This document shows, in pieces, positions 1-9,297 of a stretch of DNA of 54,622 nt. The notes under the pieces were generated by a model. That model was not told the origin of the DNA and ran no database searches. It was given only the letters and a program-made list of their open reading frames with translations. Location: positions 1 to 54,622 of the IMG/VR virus record IMGVR_UViG_3300017741_000005; one strand, given 5' to 3'. The DNA comes from a virus. Positions within the stretch are counted from its first letter, which is position 1. The number at the start of each line of letters is the position of its first letter. The position numbers and the translations under genes were made by a program.

Positions 1-1
1 A

Positions 2-535
2 CATGTTGGTAATCTTCACGTTGACTCAGCAGATATTATTACGATTGCGAGAGCAAATCTTTCAGGCGGAACAGGTATTACATATAATACAGGGACAGGT
101 GCAATCACAACAACAGATGGAGACATCGTTCACGATAATCTGTCAGGGTTTGTTGCAAATGAACACATAGACCATACCAGTGTTTCAATGATTGCAGGAA
201 ATGGTTTGAGTGGTGGTGGAACAATCGCAGCCGACAGAACATTCAACATTGACTCAGCAAATGTCAGAGGCATATTTACTGCAAACAAAGGTTTATCTGT
301 ATCATCTGGTGAGTTTAACATTGACTCAGCAAACGTTAGAGGTATGTTCTCTGCTTCTGGATTATCATATAATAATGGAACAGGTGCATTTAGCATATCT
401 GCAACACAAGTCATGGACTTGATAAAAACAGTAGATTCGAATGGTAGTGGATTGAATGCAGCGACACTTGATGGTCAAGAAGGCACACACTATCGTATCA
501 ATGTATTCAATGCGGCTGGAAGTCTATTAAACTAG
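2..535 (+). CDS. Tail-fibre-like structural protein, C-terminal part (5' truncated)
   Basis: The frame is open from base 2 to a TAG at 533-535, so the gene begins upstream of the window; the ATG at 188 is internal. The visible 177 residues are low-complexity, Gly/Ser/Thr/Asn-rich beta-repeat sequence as in phage fibres and long structural repeats, with phrases such as GTGAITTTDGD, DNLSGFVANEHIDHTSV and a terminal LDGQEGTHYRINVFNA segment. A 10-residue motif FNIDSANVRG occurs twice, 24 residues apart. It sits immediately before the neck genes, where marine T4-like phages often place a large virion protein. The exact virion role (fibre, baseplate or capsid decoration) cannot be fixed from this end alone. 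Confidence 0.7.
   Translation, partial: HVGNLHVDSADIITIARANLSGGTGITYNTGTGAITTTDGDIVHDNLSGFVANEHIDHTSVSMIAGNGLSGGGTIAADRTFNIDSANVRGIFTANKGLSVSSGEFNIDSANVRGMFSASGLSYNNGTGAFSISATQVMDLIKTVDSNGSGLNAATLDGQEGTHYRINVFNAAGSLLN
242..342 (+). repeat. In-frame tandem repeat in the fibre-like gene
   Basis: Two near-identical 29-bp copies, at 242-270 and 314-342, encode FNIDSANVRG. They are offset by exactly 72 bp (24 codons) and differ only at synonymous positions, which suggests selection on the protein repeat. A weaker relative (VDSADI) is visible at the left edge. Confidence 0.6.
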
Positions 536-548
536 GATAAATACAACT

Positions 549-1346
549 ATGGCAAGACCAAGTTCAAGAGAAACATTTATAGATTACTGTCTAAGACGTT
601 TGGGTCATCCTGTTATCGAGATAAACATGGATGAGGAACAAATGGATGACCGTGTAGATGACGCATTGCAACTCTACTACGAGTATCATGCTGATGGTAG
701 CACTCGTATTCCCTTTGCAATTAAACTGACACAGACTCATTTCGATAACGAGTATATTGATTTGAATGCGGTTGATTCAGAAAATCCCGGCCTTGCGGCA
801 ATAAGAAATAGAATTATAAATGTTGTAAAAGTGTTTCCACTAAATGACCAGACATCTGATGTAAATTTCTTTGATGTAAAATATCAGATGAGATTGAATG
901 ATATGTTTGATTTACAGACAGGTATTGGTGACCTTGCATACTACGAGCAGATGCAACAGTATCTTGGTTTGGTTGATATGAAACTTACTGGTCATCCACA
1001 GATTGCATATAACAGACGAACAGGTCATTTAGTAATTGAAGGTGATTTGAAATCTGAACAAACAAGTGCAGATATCAGAGTGGGAGAATTTATTATGGTA
1101 GAATTGTATATTCGTCTTGGTAATGATGTAAATGTTTGGGACGATTTATTTCTCAAAGAATATACAACAGCATTATTTAAAAAACAATGGGGTGAGAACA
1201 TATCAAAGTTTGACGGAATAACTATGCCTGGCGGGATAACACTAAATGGTCGTCAATTGGTTGATGATGCGAATGTTGACATCGAAAAAGCAAGAGAGAG
1301 ACTATACAACGAATACGACACACCACCTGACTTCTTTGTGGGGTAA
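549..1346 (+). CDS. 13: Neck protein gp13 (head completion)
   Basis: A 265-residue protein whose N-terminus (ETFIDYCLRRLGHPVIEIN, then a DDRVDDALQLYYEYH segment) is the signature of T4-family gp13, which with gp14 forms the neck that seals the filled head and accepts the tail. T4 gp13 is somewhat longer (about 309 aa). It is followed three bases later by gp14, the T4 order. The start is set by the ATG after an AGGA at 534-537. A late-promoter-like GATAAATA overlaps the preceding stop codon but lies too close to the ATG to be relied on. Confidence 0.85.
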   Translation: MARPSSRETFIDYCLRRLGHPVIEINMDEEQMDDRVDDALQLYYEYHADGSTRIPFAIKLTQTHFDNEYIDLNAVDSENPGLAAIRNRIINVVKVFPLNDQTSDVNFFDVKYQMRLNDMFDLQTGIGDLAYYEQMQQYLGLVDMKLTGHPQIAYNRRTGHLVIEGDLKSEQTSADIRVGEFIMVELYIRLGNDVNVWDDLFLKEYTTALFKKQWGENISKFDGITMPGGITLNGRQLVDDANVDIEKARERLYNEYDTPPDFFVG

Positions 1347-1349
1347 ATA

Positions 1350-2246
1350 ATGGCAACTAATCCATATTTTAAACAAGGTGTTCGTTCGGAACAACAACTC
1401 TACGAAGATATTATCATCGAAGCACTAAAGTTCTATGGCCAAGATGTATTCTATCTACCTCGTGAAGTAATCAATAAAGATAAAGTATTTCTTGATGATG
1501 TGCCTTCTCGTTTTGGAGATGCATATAAGATAGAGATGTATATCGAGAACACTGATGGATTTGATGGTGAAGGAGACCTCTTCACTAAGTTTGGTGTTGA
1601 GATTCGTGACCAAGCAACTTTTGTTGTTGCAAAAAAAAGATGGACACAATTAGTTGGAAGTAATCTGGCCACAGCAAACTTTCGTCCAAGAGAGGGTGAC
1701 CTAATCTATCTTGAACTATCTCAATCTCTTTTTCAAATCATGAAAGTTGAGACCGAGACACCATTCTATCAGGTAAAAGACCTTCCGACATTCCGTCTTA
1801 TGTGTGAGTTGTTCGAATACAATGACGAAGACTTTGACACATCAATCGAAGACATTGATTCAATTGAACTTGATGGTTCATATCAGTATCGTCTCACAAT
1901 GGACTCAGGACAAGGATATATACTTGGTGAGACAGTTTCACAGGCATTTGCTACAGGTGGTGGAGTTCTTGGAACAGAGGCTTATACTATCAATGGTGAG
2001 GTCACTCGTTGGTCTGACTCAGATAAAATTCTACAACTTGCTCATGTGGGTGCTAATGATGGTAAATTCCACGAACCTACGACTACTCAGTTTGTTACTG
2101 GTAATACGTCTAATGCAAAGGCAACACCGACAGGTGTCGTAGAACTTCAGGAGATTGTCAATGATGCTCAGAATAAAACCTTTGACGACTTTGAGAGTGA
2201 CTTCTTAGACTTCTCAGAGAGTAATCCATTTGGAGATATGTCGTAA
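1350..2246 (+). CDS. 14: Neck protein gp14
   Basis: A 298-residue protein beginning with NPYFKQGVRSEQQLYEDIII and YGQDVFYLPRE, characteristic of T4-like gp14, the second neck or head-completion protein. It is slightly longer than T4 gp14 (256 aa). The middle (about 155-260) is Asp/Thr/Gly-rich beta sequence. It starts 3 bp after gp13, and its TAA overlaps the ATG of gp15 (TAATG), so the three are translationally coupled. Acts at the portal-proximal neck of the virion. Confidence 0.87.
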   Translation: MATNPYFKQGVRSEQQLYEDIIIEALKFYGQDVFYLPREVINKDKVFLDDVPSRFGDAYKIEMYIENTDGFDGEGDLFTKFGVEIRDQATFVVAKKRWTQLVGSNLATANFRPREGDLIYLELSQSLFQIMKVETETPFYQVKDLPTFRLMCELFEYNDEDFDTSIEDIDSIELDGSYQYRLTMDSGQGYILGETVSQAFATGGGVLGTEAYTINGEVTRWSDSDKILQLAHVGANDGKFHEPTTTQFVTGNTSNAKATPTGVVELQEIVNDAQNKTFDDFESDFLDFSESNPFGDMS

Positions 2247-3034
2247 TGTTTGGAACACATTTTTATCATAAACGAGTTAGAACTGCGGTCTCTGTATTTG
2301 GGTCACTATTCAATAATCTTTATGTTCTAAGAACTAAGAGTGATGGGTCAGTCATGTCTCAGGTTAAAGTGCCTTTGTCATATGCACCCAAAAGAAATTT
2401 TCTATCTCGTCTTCAAGAAATGTCAGATAAGGGTGCAGAAGCAGAACGACTTGTTGCAATCAAACTACCTCGTATGTCATTTGAGATTACAAGCATGAGT
2501 TATGATGCGGTGCGTCAACTGCCTAAAATAAACTCAATATCAAAAGCAATTCAAGACCAAGCAGTTACCAAAAGAGAAAAACTATTTACGTCTACACCTT
2601 ACATACTTAACTTTCAATTGAACATCTATGCAAAATCACAGGATGATGCGTTGCAAATTGTAGAACAGATTCTACCTTTCTTTGCACCACAATATACAAT
2701 ATCAGTAAAACCATTTACCGATATTCCAAGTTTGATTGAGGATGTCCCTATTACACTCACAAGTGTTGGAATGCAAGATGATTATGAAGGTGCAATCGAA
2801 CAAAGAAGAACGATTGTGTATACTCTTGATTTTGAAATGAAGATTGCATTCCATGGCCCACTGAGTCAAAGCAGAATTATTCGTGATGTTCGCAGTAATT
2901 TATTTTTACAAAATGCAGGATTAAACGATAGTGATGTTTATGTTGAAACAATAAAAGTAGTTCCGAATCCTGTCACAGTAAATGCAGATAGTGATTATGG
3001 ATTTACTGAAACATTTTTGGATAGTGCGCCTTGA
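2246..3034 (+). CDS. 15: Tail sheath stabiliser gp15
   Basis: A 262-residue protein, close to T4 gp15 (272 aa). It opens with MFGTHFYHKRVRTAVSVFGSLFNN and contains VPLSYAPKRNFLSRL, both typical of the family. gp15 forms the hexameric terminator that caps the tail tube and sheath and joins the tail to the neck. The ATG overlaps the stop of gp14, and its own TGA overlaps a TTG start of the next gene (TTGA), continuing the coupled chain. Confidence 0.85.
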   Translation: MFGTHFYHKRVRTAVSVFGSLFNNLYVLRTKSDGSVMSQVKVPLSYAPKRNFLSRLQEMSDKGAEAERLVAIKLPRMSFEITSMSYDAVRQLPKINSISKAIQDQAVTKREKLFTSTPYILNFQLNIYAKSQDDALQIVEQILPFFAPQYTISVKPFTDIPSLIEDVPITLTSVGMQDDYEGAIEQRRTIVYTLDFEMKIAFHGPLSQSRIIRDVRSNLFLQNAGLNDSDVYVETIKVVPNPVTVNADSDYGFTETFLDSAP

Positions 3035-3384
3035 CCGATAACGTAAAAAACGACTATGAATACTCTCGTGATACATATTATAACCTTTTAGAAAAAGGTA
3101 AAGAGAGTTTAGAATTAATGATTGAAGTTGCTCGTGAGAGTGAACATCCTAGAGCATTTGAAGTATTGTCAGGTATGATGAAAAACATGGCAGACATCAA
3201 TGATAAATTGATGGACTTGAATAAGAAAAACAAGGAAATCAACAGAAAGGATGATGAACCAACACAGATAGGTAATACCACCAATAATCTTTATGTTGGA
3301 ACGACAGCGGATTTGCAAAGGTTGCTTCAGGAAGAAAAAGGAATGGTGATAGATGCTGAATCAGAAGGAAAATTACCTCGGTAA
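3031..3384 (+). CDS. 16: Terminase small subunit gp16
   Basis: A 117-residue acidic/basic helical protein in the gp16 position immediately before the large terminase, which is the main evidence for the call. It contains helical heptad-like segments (EKGKESLELMIEVARESEHPRAFEVLSGMMKNMADINDKLMDLNKK) like other small terminases, which form rings that recognise DNA and stimulate the large subunit. The start appears to be TTG at 3031 overlapping the gp15 stop. The 3' end overlaps gp17 by 32 bp in another frame. Confidence 0.8.
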   Translation: MTDNVKNDYEYSRDTYYNLLEKGKESLELMIEVARESEHPRAFEVLSGMMKNMADINDKLMDLNKKNKEINRKDDEPTQIGNTTNNLYVGTTADLQRLLQEEKGMVIDAESEGKLPR

Positions 3385-4972
3385 TCCTAATGTCAAGCGT
3401 GATGGGATTCGACAACAATATACAAAAGAACAGTTAAAAGAATACATTAAGTGTTCTAATGACCCTGTATATTTTGCAACGACCTATCTGAAAGTTATAT
3501 CTCTTGATGATGGACTTGTTCCATTTAACTTATATCCATATCAAGTTGATATGTTCAAACACTTTAATGAAAATAGGTTTTCAATCGTTCTGGCATGTCG
3601 TCAGTCAGGCAAGTCAATTAGTAGTGTCGCATATATACTTTGGTATGTATGCTTTCACACTGAGAAGACCGTTGCAATCTTGGCAAACAAGGGAGCAACT
3701 GCTAGAGAGATGTTATCTCGTATATCTCTTATGTTGGAAAATCTTCCATTTTTTCTGCAGCCAGGTTGTAAAGCTCTCAATAAAGGTTCTATTGAGTTTT
3801 CTAATAATTCTAGGATTATCGCCGCTTCTACCTCTGGTAGTTCCATTCGTGGTCTGTCTGTTAATTTACTATTTCTTGACGAGTTTGCATTCGTGGAAAG
3901 AGCGAACGAGTTCTACACCTCGACCTACCCAGTTATCTCCGCAGGCCGAGAAACTAAAGTCATCATTACAAGCACTGCGAACGGAATTGGTAACACCTTC
4001 CACAAAATATGGGAAGGGTCAGTCCAAAAAGTAAATGAGTTTGTTCCATTTACTGTAAACTGGTGGGATGTGCCAGGCCGTGATGAGAAATGGAAAGCAC
4101 AGACGATTGCAAACACATCTCAACTTCAATTTGACCAAGAGTTTGGTAACACCTTTTTTGGGACAGGTGATACTCTAATCAACGCTGAGACGTTGTTATC
4201 GTTTCGTGCAAAACCACCTAAAAAAGTGTTCGAAGGTGGCGACCTATTGGTCTATGAAGAACCTATCAAGAGTCACGAGTATATCATGACTGTTGACGTG
4301 TCAAAAGGAAGAGGTCAGGATTATTCTACCTTTACGGTAATTGATATTGGCACTAGACCGTTCAAACAGGTTGCCGTTTATCGCAACAATACTATTTCTC
4401 CAATTCTCTTTCCCAATATTATATATAAGTATGCAAACCTCTATAATCAAGCCTATGTGGTAATAGAGTCAAATGATTCTGGACAGGTAGTATGTAATGG
4501 ACTATATCAAGATATGGAGTATGATAATATCCATATGGAATCTGCGATAAAGGCAGACCGTATCGGTATTGAGATGAACAGAAAAGTTAAAAGACTAGGA
4601 TGTTCAGGTATCAAAGATATTCTAGAAAACAAAAAACTTTCAATCGTAGATGAACAAACTATATTAGAAATATCTACATTTACTTCAAAGGGACAGTCAT
4701 ACCAAGCATCTGATGGTAATCATGATGACCTGATGATGAATCTAGTGATGTTTGGATACTTTGTATCTACACAATTCTTTGCTGATATGACAGACATCAA
4801 TCTTAAAGAAATGATGTTTAAAAGAAAAATGCAAGAGATACATGACGATGTTCCACCATTCGGACATATAGATGATGGAATTGAAAATGCTGAGTTAGAA
4901 GAGAGTCAAGATGAATGGAATGGCCGTTGGCATAACTACTCAAACTACAAAATAGGTGTGGAAGATTGGTAA
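3353..4972 (+). CDS. 17: Terminase large subunit gp17 (ATPase/nuclease packaging motor)
   Basis: 539 residues. The ATPase domain shows Walker A RQSGKS at about 83-88, Walker B LLFLDE at 172-177 and coupling motif TSTANG at 206-211. The nuclease domain shows Asp in TVDVSKGRGQD (about 315), Glu in VIESNDSG (372) and the DGNHDDLMMNL acidic motif near 454-464. T4 gp17 is larger (610 aa). The protein cuts concatemeric DNA and drives it into proheads at the portal. The start lies inside gp16; a later start would lose conserved N-terminal sequence. Two late promoters follow the stop. Confidence 0.95.
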   Translation: MLNQKENYLGNPNVKRDGIRQQYTKEQLKEYIKCSNDPVYFATTYLKVISLDDGLVPFNLYPYQVDMFKHFNENRFSIVLACRQSGKSISSVAYILWYVCFHTEKTVAILANKGATAREMLSRISLMLENLPFFLQPGCKALNKGSIEFSNNSRIIAASTSGSSIRGLSVNLLFLDEFAFVERANEFYTSTYPVISAGRETKVIITSTANGIGNTFHKIWEGSVQKVNEFVPFTVNWWDVPGRDEKWKAQTIANTSQLQFDQEFGNTFFGTGDTLINAETLLSFRAKPPKKVFEGGDLLVYEEPIKSHEYIMTVDVSKGRGQDYSTFTVIDIGTRPFKQVAVYRNNTISPILFPNIIYKYANLYNQAYVVIESNDSGQVVCNGLYQDMEYDNIHMESAIKADRIGIEMNRKVKRLGCSGIKDILENKKLSIVDEQTILEISTFTSKGQSYQASDGNHDDLMMNLVMFGYFVSTQFFADMTDINLKEMMFKRKMQEIHDDVPPFGHIDDGIENAELEESQDEWNGRWHNYSNYKIGVEDW

Positions 4973-4974
4973 AG

Positions 4975-4982
4975 TATAAATA
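4975..4982 (+). promoter_or_regulatory. T4-type late promoter (TATAAATA)
   Basis: An exact TATAAATA directly after the gp17 stop and 62 bp upstream of gp18. This is the -10 element recognised by gp55 sigma with the gp45 clamp; gp55 and gp45 are both encoded in this window. Confidence 0.75.
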
Positions 4983-5014
4983 AAAGTATTGAACTACCGT
5001 ATTATGAAACTTAT

Positions 5015-5022
5015 TATAAATA
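5015..5022 (+). promoter_or_regulatory. T4-type late promoter (TATAAATA), second copy before gp18
   Basis: A second exact TATAAATA 40 bp after the first and 22 bp before the gp18 ATG. It leaves room for a short leader carrying the AAAGGAAAAG ribosome site. A doubled late promoter fits the high copy number of sheath and tube protein. Confidence 0.8.
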
Positions 5023-5043
5023 AAACGATATAAAGGAAAAGTT

Positions 5044-6816
5044 ATGGCACTTTTTACACCCTCCGCAAGTCCTGCCGTAACTGTAAAAGAAATTGACCTT
5101 ACGGGCGTAGTCCCTAATGTCCAGACTTCTACAGGTGCGTTCGTAGGCAACTTTGGTTGGGGAGCCGCAGGGGAAACCACACTCGTTTCAACAGAAACCG
5201 AGTTGGTTAATAAATTTTCTGCGCCTACAACCAGTAATACGGTAGACTTTCATTCTGCCGCATTCTTTCTAAGATATTCTAACACACTACAAGTTGTCCG
5301 TGAAGTTGATAGTGACGCAAAAAATGCTCTCGCTAACAACACATCACTTGGTTCACTTACAGCACAACAAATCAAAAACGTAAATGCATTCGAGTCACTC
5401 ACTATCGATAGTTCTGATGGTGCGTTTCTTGCTAAGTATCCTGGCGAACTTGGTAACTCACTTCAAGTTGCTATCTGTGGTTCAGATAGTGATGCTGGTG
5501 GAGCAACCAACTTTAATGCATGGGCATACAAATCAAGTTTTGATGCAGCGCCTGGAACATCAACATTCGTGTCAAATCACGGCGGTAAAAACGATGAAAT
5601 CCACGTTGCTATTATTGACCAAGATGGTGAAATCACTGGAAATGTTGGTGAGGTTCTCGAAACATTCCCATTCTTATCTGTTGCGACTAACGCAAAGACA
5701 ACAGATGGAACATCAAACTACTATCGTGATGTTATAAAAACACAATCTCAGTGGATAAACGCTGGTATCCTGCACACAGGAGACTCTGCTTCTGTATCTG
5801 ATTTCCGTGGTGCAAATTGGGACACTGCTTCAACACAGGCTGGAAACACAGATTTTAAATCTGATTTTAAATTCTCAGTCGCACAAGCAACATGGTCACT
5901 CGCAGGTGGTGTTTCTTCTTCAACCCTTGGAACAGACGATATTCTTCGTGGTTTCGATAAGTTTGAAGACAAAGACAATATCGAGATTGATTTCTTGATT
6001 GCACCTGAGTCTATTGCTGACGCAACTGCAACAACTGTTGTAAATGACTTGGTTGCAACTGCCGCATCACTTCGTAAGGATTGTGTAGTGGTCGCATCAC
6101 CGTCACGCACAGCCGCAGTGACAACTGGAACAAATACTGCGATTCTAGCATGTAATAACACATACACCAAATCATCGTATCTCTTCCAAGATAATAATTA
6201 CCTCAAGGTATTTGATAAGTATAATGACCAATTTATCAAAATTCCTGCCGCATCAAGCACCGCTGGTTTGATGGCTTCTACCGATTTAGTCGCTGCGAAC
6301 TTCTTCTCACCAGCTGGTTCTCGTAGAGGTCGTTATCTTGGTATTACAGACATCGTTGTTTCTCCGACTAAGGCAGAAAGAGATGCGCTGTATAAAGCAG
6401 GTATCAATCCAATCGCAAATATCCCAGGCGAAGGAATTATTCTTTTTGGTGATAAAACTAATGAGTCACGACCAAGTGCGTTTGACCGCATCAATGTTCG
6501 TAGACTCTTCTTGGGTATCGAACGTGCAATTGCAATTGCAGGGCGAAACGTAATGTTTGAGTTCAATGACGAGTTTACTCGTGCAGAGTTCGTAAACATC
6601 GTTGAACCATTCCTTCGTGAGATTCAGGGAAGACGGGGTATTACTGACTTCCGTGTTATCTGTGACGAAACGAATAACACTGCCGCTGTGATTGACCGCA
6701 ATGAATTTATTGCAAGCATCTTCATCAAGCCTGCTCGTTCTATCAACTATGTGACACTTAACTTTGTCGCAGTTAGAACTGGTGTAGACTTCGAAGAAGT
6801 TGTTGGCACAGTATAA
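5044..6816 (+). CDS. 18: Tail sheath protein gp18
   Basis: 590 residues; T4 gp18 has 659. The N-terminus (TPSASPAVTVKEIDLTGVVPNVQTSTGAFVG) is the family hallmark, and the C-terminal contractile core (NVRRLFLGIERAIAIAGRNVMFEFNDEFTRAEFVNIVEPFLREIQGRRGITDFRV) is well conserved. It polymerises around the tail tube and contracts to drive the tube through the host envelope. It has a strong AAGGAAAA ribosome site and two late promoters upstream, and gp19 follows after 14 bp. Confidence 0.95.
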   Translation: MALFTPSASPAVTVKEIDLTGVVPNVQTSTGAFVGNFGWGAAGETTLVSTETELVNKFSAPTTSNTVDFHSAAFFLRYSNTLQVVREVDSDAKNALANNTSLGSLTAQQIKNVNAFESLTIDSSDGAFLAKYPGELGNSLQVAICGSDSDAGGATNFNAWAYKSSFDAAPGTSTFVSNHGGKNDEIHVAIIDQDGEITGNVGEVLETFPFLSVATNAKTTDGTSNYYRDVIKTQSQWINAGILHTGDSASVSDFRGANWDTASTQAGNTDFKSDFKFSVAQATWSLAGGVSSSTLGTDDILRGFDKFEDKDNIEIDFLIAPESIADATATTVVNDLVATAASLRKDCVVVASPSRTAAVTTGTNTAILACNNTYTKSSYLFQDNNYLKVFDKYNDQFIKIPAASSTAGLMASTDLVAANFFSPAGSRRGRYLGITDIVVSPTKAERDALYKAGINPIANIPGEGIILFGDKTNESRPSAFDRINVRRLFLGIERAIAIAGRNVMFEFNDEFTRAEFVNIVEPFLREIQGRRGITDFRVICDETNNTAAVIDRNEFIASIFIKPARSINYVTLNFVAVRTGVDFEEVVGTV

Positions 6817-6830
6817 GGGGGGATTGACAG

Positions 6831-7358
6831 ATGGCAATTCTAGGAATCGAAGATTTCAAATCAAAACTTAGAGGTGGGGGCGCTCGTCCTAATCTCTTCA
6901 AAGCAACTGTGAACTTCCCAGGCTATGCTGGCGGAGATGTTGAACTTACATCATTCTTGTGTAAGACCGCTCAACTTCCTCCATCAATCATTGCACCAAT
7001 CGAAGTTCCATTCAGAGGACGACAGTTGAAGATTGCAGGTGACCGCACATTCGAACCGTGGACAGTAACAATCATCAACGATACTGATTTTTCTATCCGT
7101 AATTCTATGGAACGTTGGATGAATGGTATCAATTCTCACTCCGCAAATACAGGTTTGACTAATCCAGTGGATTATCAAGCAGACCTAGTTGTTGAACAAT
7201 TGGATAAAGACTCTACAATTTTGAAAACATACAACTTCCGTGGATGTTTTCCAACAAACGTATCTGAGATTGAAGTCAACTACGAAACAAATGACGCAAT
7301 CGAAGAGTTTACTGTTGAGTTCCAAGTTCAATATTGGGAATCCGCAACGACTAGTTAA
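6831..7358 (+). CDS. 19: Tail tube protein gp19
   Basis: 175 residues (T4: 163). The family features IEVPFRGRQLKIAGDRTFEPWTVTIINDTDF and a terminal beta-rich FTVEFQVQYWE are visible. It forms the hexameric rings of the inner tail tube through which DNA passes. It shares an operon with gp18 and is followed by a strong intrinsic terminator, so sheath and tube form one late transcript. A diverged paralogue lies at 18028-18564. Confidence 0.94.
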   Translation: MAILGIEDFKSKLRGGGARPNLFKATVNFPGYAGGDVELTSFLCKTAQLPPSIIAPIEVPFRGRQLKIAGDRTFEPWTVTIINDTDFSIRNSMERWMNGINSHSANTGLTNPVDYQADLVVEQLDKDSTILKTYNFRGCFPTNVSEIEVNYETNDAIEEFTVEFQVQYWESATTS

Positions 7359-7374
7359 TATCATTATAAGTAAA

Positions 7375-7403
7375 GGGGTAGGGTTAATCCCTACCTCTTT
7401 TTT
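7375..7403 (+). terminator. Intrinsic terminator after gp19
   Basis: A 9-bp stem (7375-7383 with 7389-7397, one G-U pair) around the loop TTAAT, followed by six T at 7398-7403. It separates the tail operon from gp20. Confidence 0.85.
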
Positions 7404-7418
7404 ATAGATGGATAGGTA

Positions 7419-8930
7419 ATGGCAGAACAAGACAATAGTATCTTCAAGTTGTTTGGTTTCGAACTCAAACGAGCCTCCGAAAGAGTAAAGGAAGACCCCA
7501 AACTTAAATCAATTGTTGCTCCTACAGATGATGATGGTGCAGGATATATAACTGCGTCTGGTTCTCACTATGGACAATACGTTGATATGGATGGCGCTCA
7601 GGCGAAAGACAATCAACAACTCATTATGAAATATAGAGGTGTATCACATCATCCTGAAGTAGATGCCGCCGTAGAAGATATTGTGAATGAATCTATTGTT
7701 GGTTCAGAAGGTATTGCATGTGAAATCAACTTAGATAAAGTCGATGCCGCAAACAATATCAAAAAACAAATGACCGAAGAGTTCAATAACGTTTACTCTA
7801 TGATGAAATTTAGTGAACTTGGTCATGATATTTTCCGTTCATTTTATGTGGATGGTCGTCTTGTTTTTCATTTGGTCGTAAATGAAAGTAATATGAAAGC
7901 CGGTATTCAAGAGATTCGGCCGATTGATTCCGCAAAAATTCGTAAGGTCAAAGAGGTCAAGTATAAGAAAGACCCTGCTACTGGTGCAAAGGTCGTTGAT
8001 AAAATAAATGAGTTCTATCTCTTTCAAGAAAAAGCAGGAATGAATCAGGGTGTAAGATTATCACCTGACTCAGTATCCTATACCACAAGTGGACTTCTTG
8101 ACCCATCAAAAAGAACAGTGGTATCTTATTTACATAAGGCACTCAAACCAATCAACCAACTAAGAATGATGGAAGACTCTCTAGTCATCTATCGTCTTGC
8201 TCGTGCGCCTGAAAGACGCATATTCTATATTGACGTTGGTAATATGCCAAGGAATAAATCCGAAGCATATATGAAAGACATTATGACTCGTTATAGAAAC
8301 AAGTTAGTATATAACGCAAGCACAGGTGAACTCAAGGATGACCGTAAACATATGTCCATGTTGGAAGATTTCTGGTTACCACGCCGTGAGGGTGGACGTG
8401 GAACAGAGATTACCACATTGCCAGGCGGTGAAAACTTAGGTCAGATAGACGATATCATATATTTCCAAAAGAGATTATATCGTTCATTGAATGTTCCTAT
8501 CAATCGCCTTGAACAAGAAGCACAATTCTCCTTGGGTCGAGCCACTGAAATTTCACGAGACGAGGTGAAGTTTCAGAAGTTTATTGACCGATTGCGTAAA
8601 AGATTCTCTATGGTATTTACGAATATCCTGAGAAAACAACTAATCTTGAAAGGTGTAATCACTGAACAAGATTGGGAATCATGGAAAAGTGATATCTATA
8701 TTGACTTCCAAAGAGACAATCACTTTACAGAGTTGAAAGATGCGGAGTTACTCCGTGAGAGACTTACAACTCTTGACCAAGTATCAAACTATGTTGGGGA
8801 ATACTTCTCAAGAGAGTGGGTCATGAAAAATGTCATGATGTTCTCAGATGAAGATATTACCCAAATGAAAGATGAAGTTGAAAAAGAGAATGCCAAAGGT
8901 GGCGATGAAGAAGAGAATGAGGAATTTTAA
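7419..8930 (+). CDS. 20: Portal protein gp20
   Basis: 503 residues (T4 524). The typical portal sequences YRGVSHHPEVDAAVEDIVNESIV, LRMMEDSLVIYRLARAPERRIFYIDVGNMPRNKSEAYM and LPRREGGRGTEITTLPGGENLGQIDDI are present. A dodecamer of this protein forms the unique vertex where prohead assembly starts, and through which gp17 packages DNA. It ends in an acidic tail, and the core-protein gene follows 2 bp later. Confidence 0.95.
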   Translation: MAEQDNSIFKLFGFELKRASERVKEDPKLKSIVAPTDDDGAGYITASGSHYGQYVDMDGAQAKDNQQLIMKYRGVSHHPEVDAAVEDIVNESIVGSEGIACEINLDKVDAANNIKKQMTEEFNNVYSMMKFSELGHDIFRSFYVDGRLVFHLVVNESNMKAGIQEIRPIDSAKIRKVKEVKYKKDPATGAKVVDKINEFYLFQEKAGMNQGVRLSPDSVSYTTSGLLDPSKRTVVSYLHKALKPINQLRMMEDSLVIYRLARAPERRIFYIDVGNMPRNKSEAYMKDIMTRYRNKLVYNASTGELKDDRKHMSMLEDFWLPRREGGRGTEITTLPGGENLGQIDDIIYFQKRLYRSLNVPINRLEQEAQFSLGRATEISRDEVKFQKFIDRLRKRFSMVFTNILRKQLILKGVITEQDWESWKSDIYIDFQRDNHFTELKDAELLRERLTTLDQVSNYVGEYFSREWVMKNVMMFSDEDITQMKDEVEKENAKGGDEEENEEF

Positions 8931-8932
8931 CA

Positions 8933-9259
8933 ATGAGTGAAACCGAAATTAATCCAATTGAAGACCTTGTAAATCAAATCACAGATGGTGAGTTGAATAA
9001 GGCAGAGGGTTCTTTCAATAGTCTAATCCAAGATAAAATGGTTGCGGCTTTGAATGCCCGAAGAATTGATGTAGCAAGCAGTGTATATGGAGTATCCGAT
9101 GGAGAACCTGAAGACGAAACTGATATCGTTGATGAAGTCGTTGAAGACGAAATTGAAACAGATTTGGACGAAACTGAAACCGATTCTGAAGAAGATTCTG
9201 ACATATCTGACGAAGAAATTGAAGAGTTTTTGGACGATTCTGAAGACGAAACTGAATAA
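8933..9259 (+). CDS. 67: Prohead core protein, gp67-like
   Basis: A 108-residue, very acidic protein in the T4 gp67 position between portal and protease. The N-terminal third (IEDLVNQITDGELNKAEGSFNSLIQDKMVAALNARRIDVASSVYG) is a short helical segment seen in small prohead-core proteins of T4-like phages. The rest is almost only Glu, Asp, Thr and Ser. Core proteins fill the prohead interior and are degraded by gp21 during maturation. The call relies on position, composition and the N-terminal helix. Confidence 0.65.
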   Translation: MSETEINPIEDLVNQITDGELNKAEGSFNSLIQDKMVAALNARRIDVASSVYGVSDGEPEDETDIVDEVVEDEIETDLDETETDSEEDSDISDEEIEEFLDDSEDETE

Positions 9260-9281
9260 TATTCGTTAAAAAGTATTTTTA

Positions 9282-9289
9282 TATAAATA
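9282..9289 (+). promoter_or_regulatory. T4-type late promoter (TATAAATA) before the core/protease genes
   Basis: An exact TATAAATA in the intergenic gap; the next ATG starts only 9 bp after it ends, so the leader would be a few bases at most. Confidence 0.7.
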
Positions 9290-9297
9290 ATATTACA

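Noticed and set aside
536-543. GATAAATA, a late-promoter-like octamer before gp13
   Set aside because: One mismatch to TATAAATA, overlaps the upstream stop region and leaves only 5 bp to the ATG; not enough evidence.
3353-3384. Programmed frameshift joining gp16 and gp17
   Set aside because: The frames overlap, but there is no slippery heptamer plus structure and gp17 has its own ATG.
5748-6170. Long minus-strand frame inside gp18
   Set aside because: No ribosome site or promoter; it is a shadow of the well-supported sheath gene.
8974-9204. Minus-strand Ser/Val-rich reading frame
   Set aside because: It is the antisense of the Glu/Asp-rich gp67-like gene; composition is a shadow of GAA/GAT codons.
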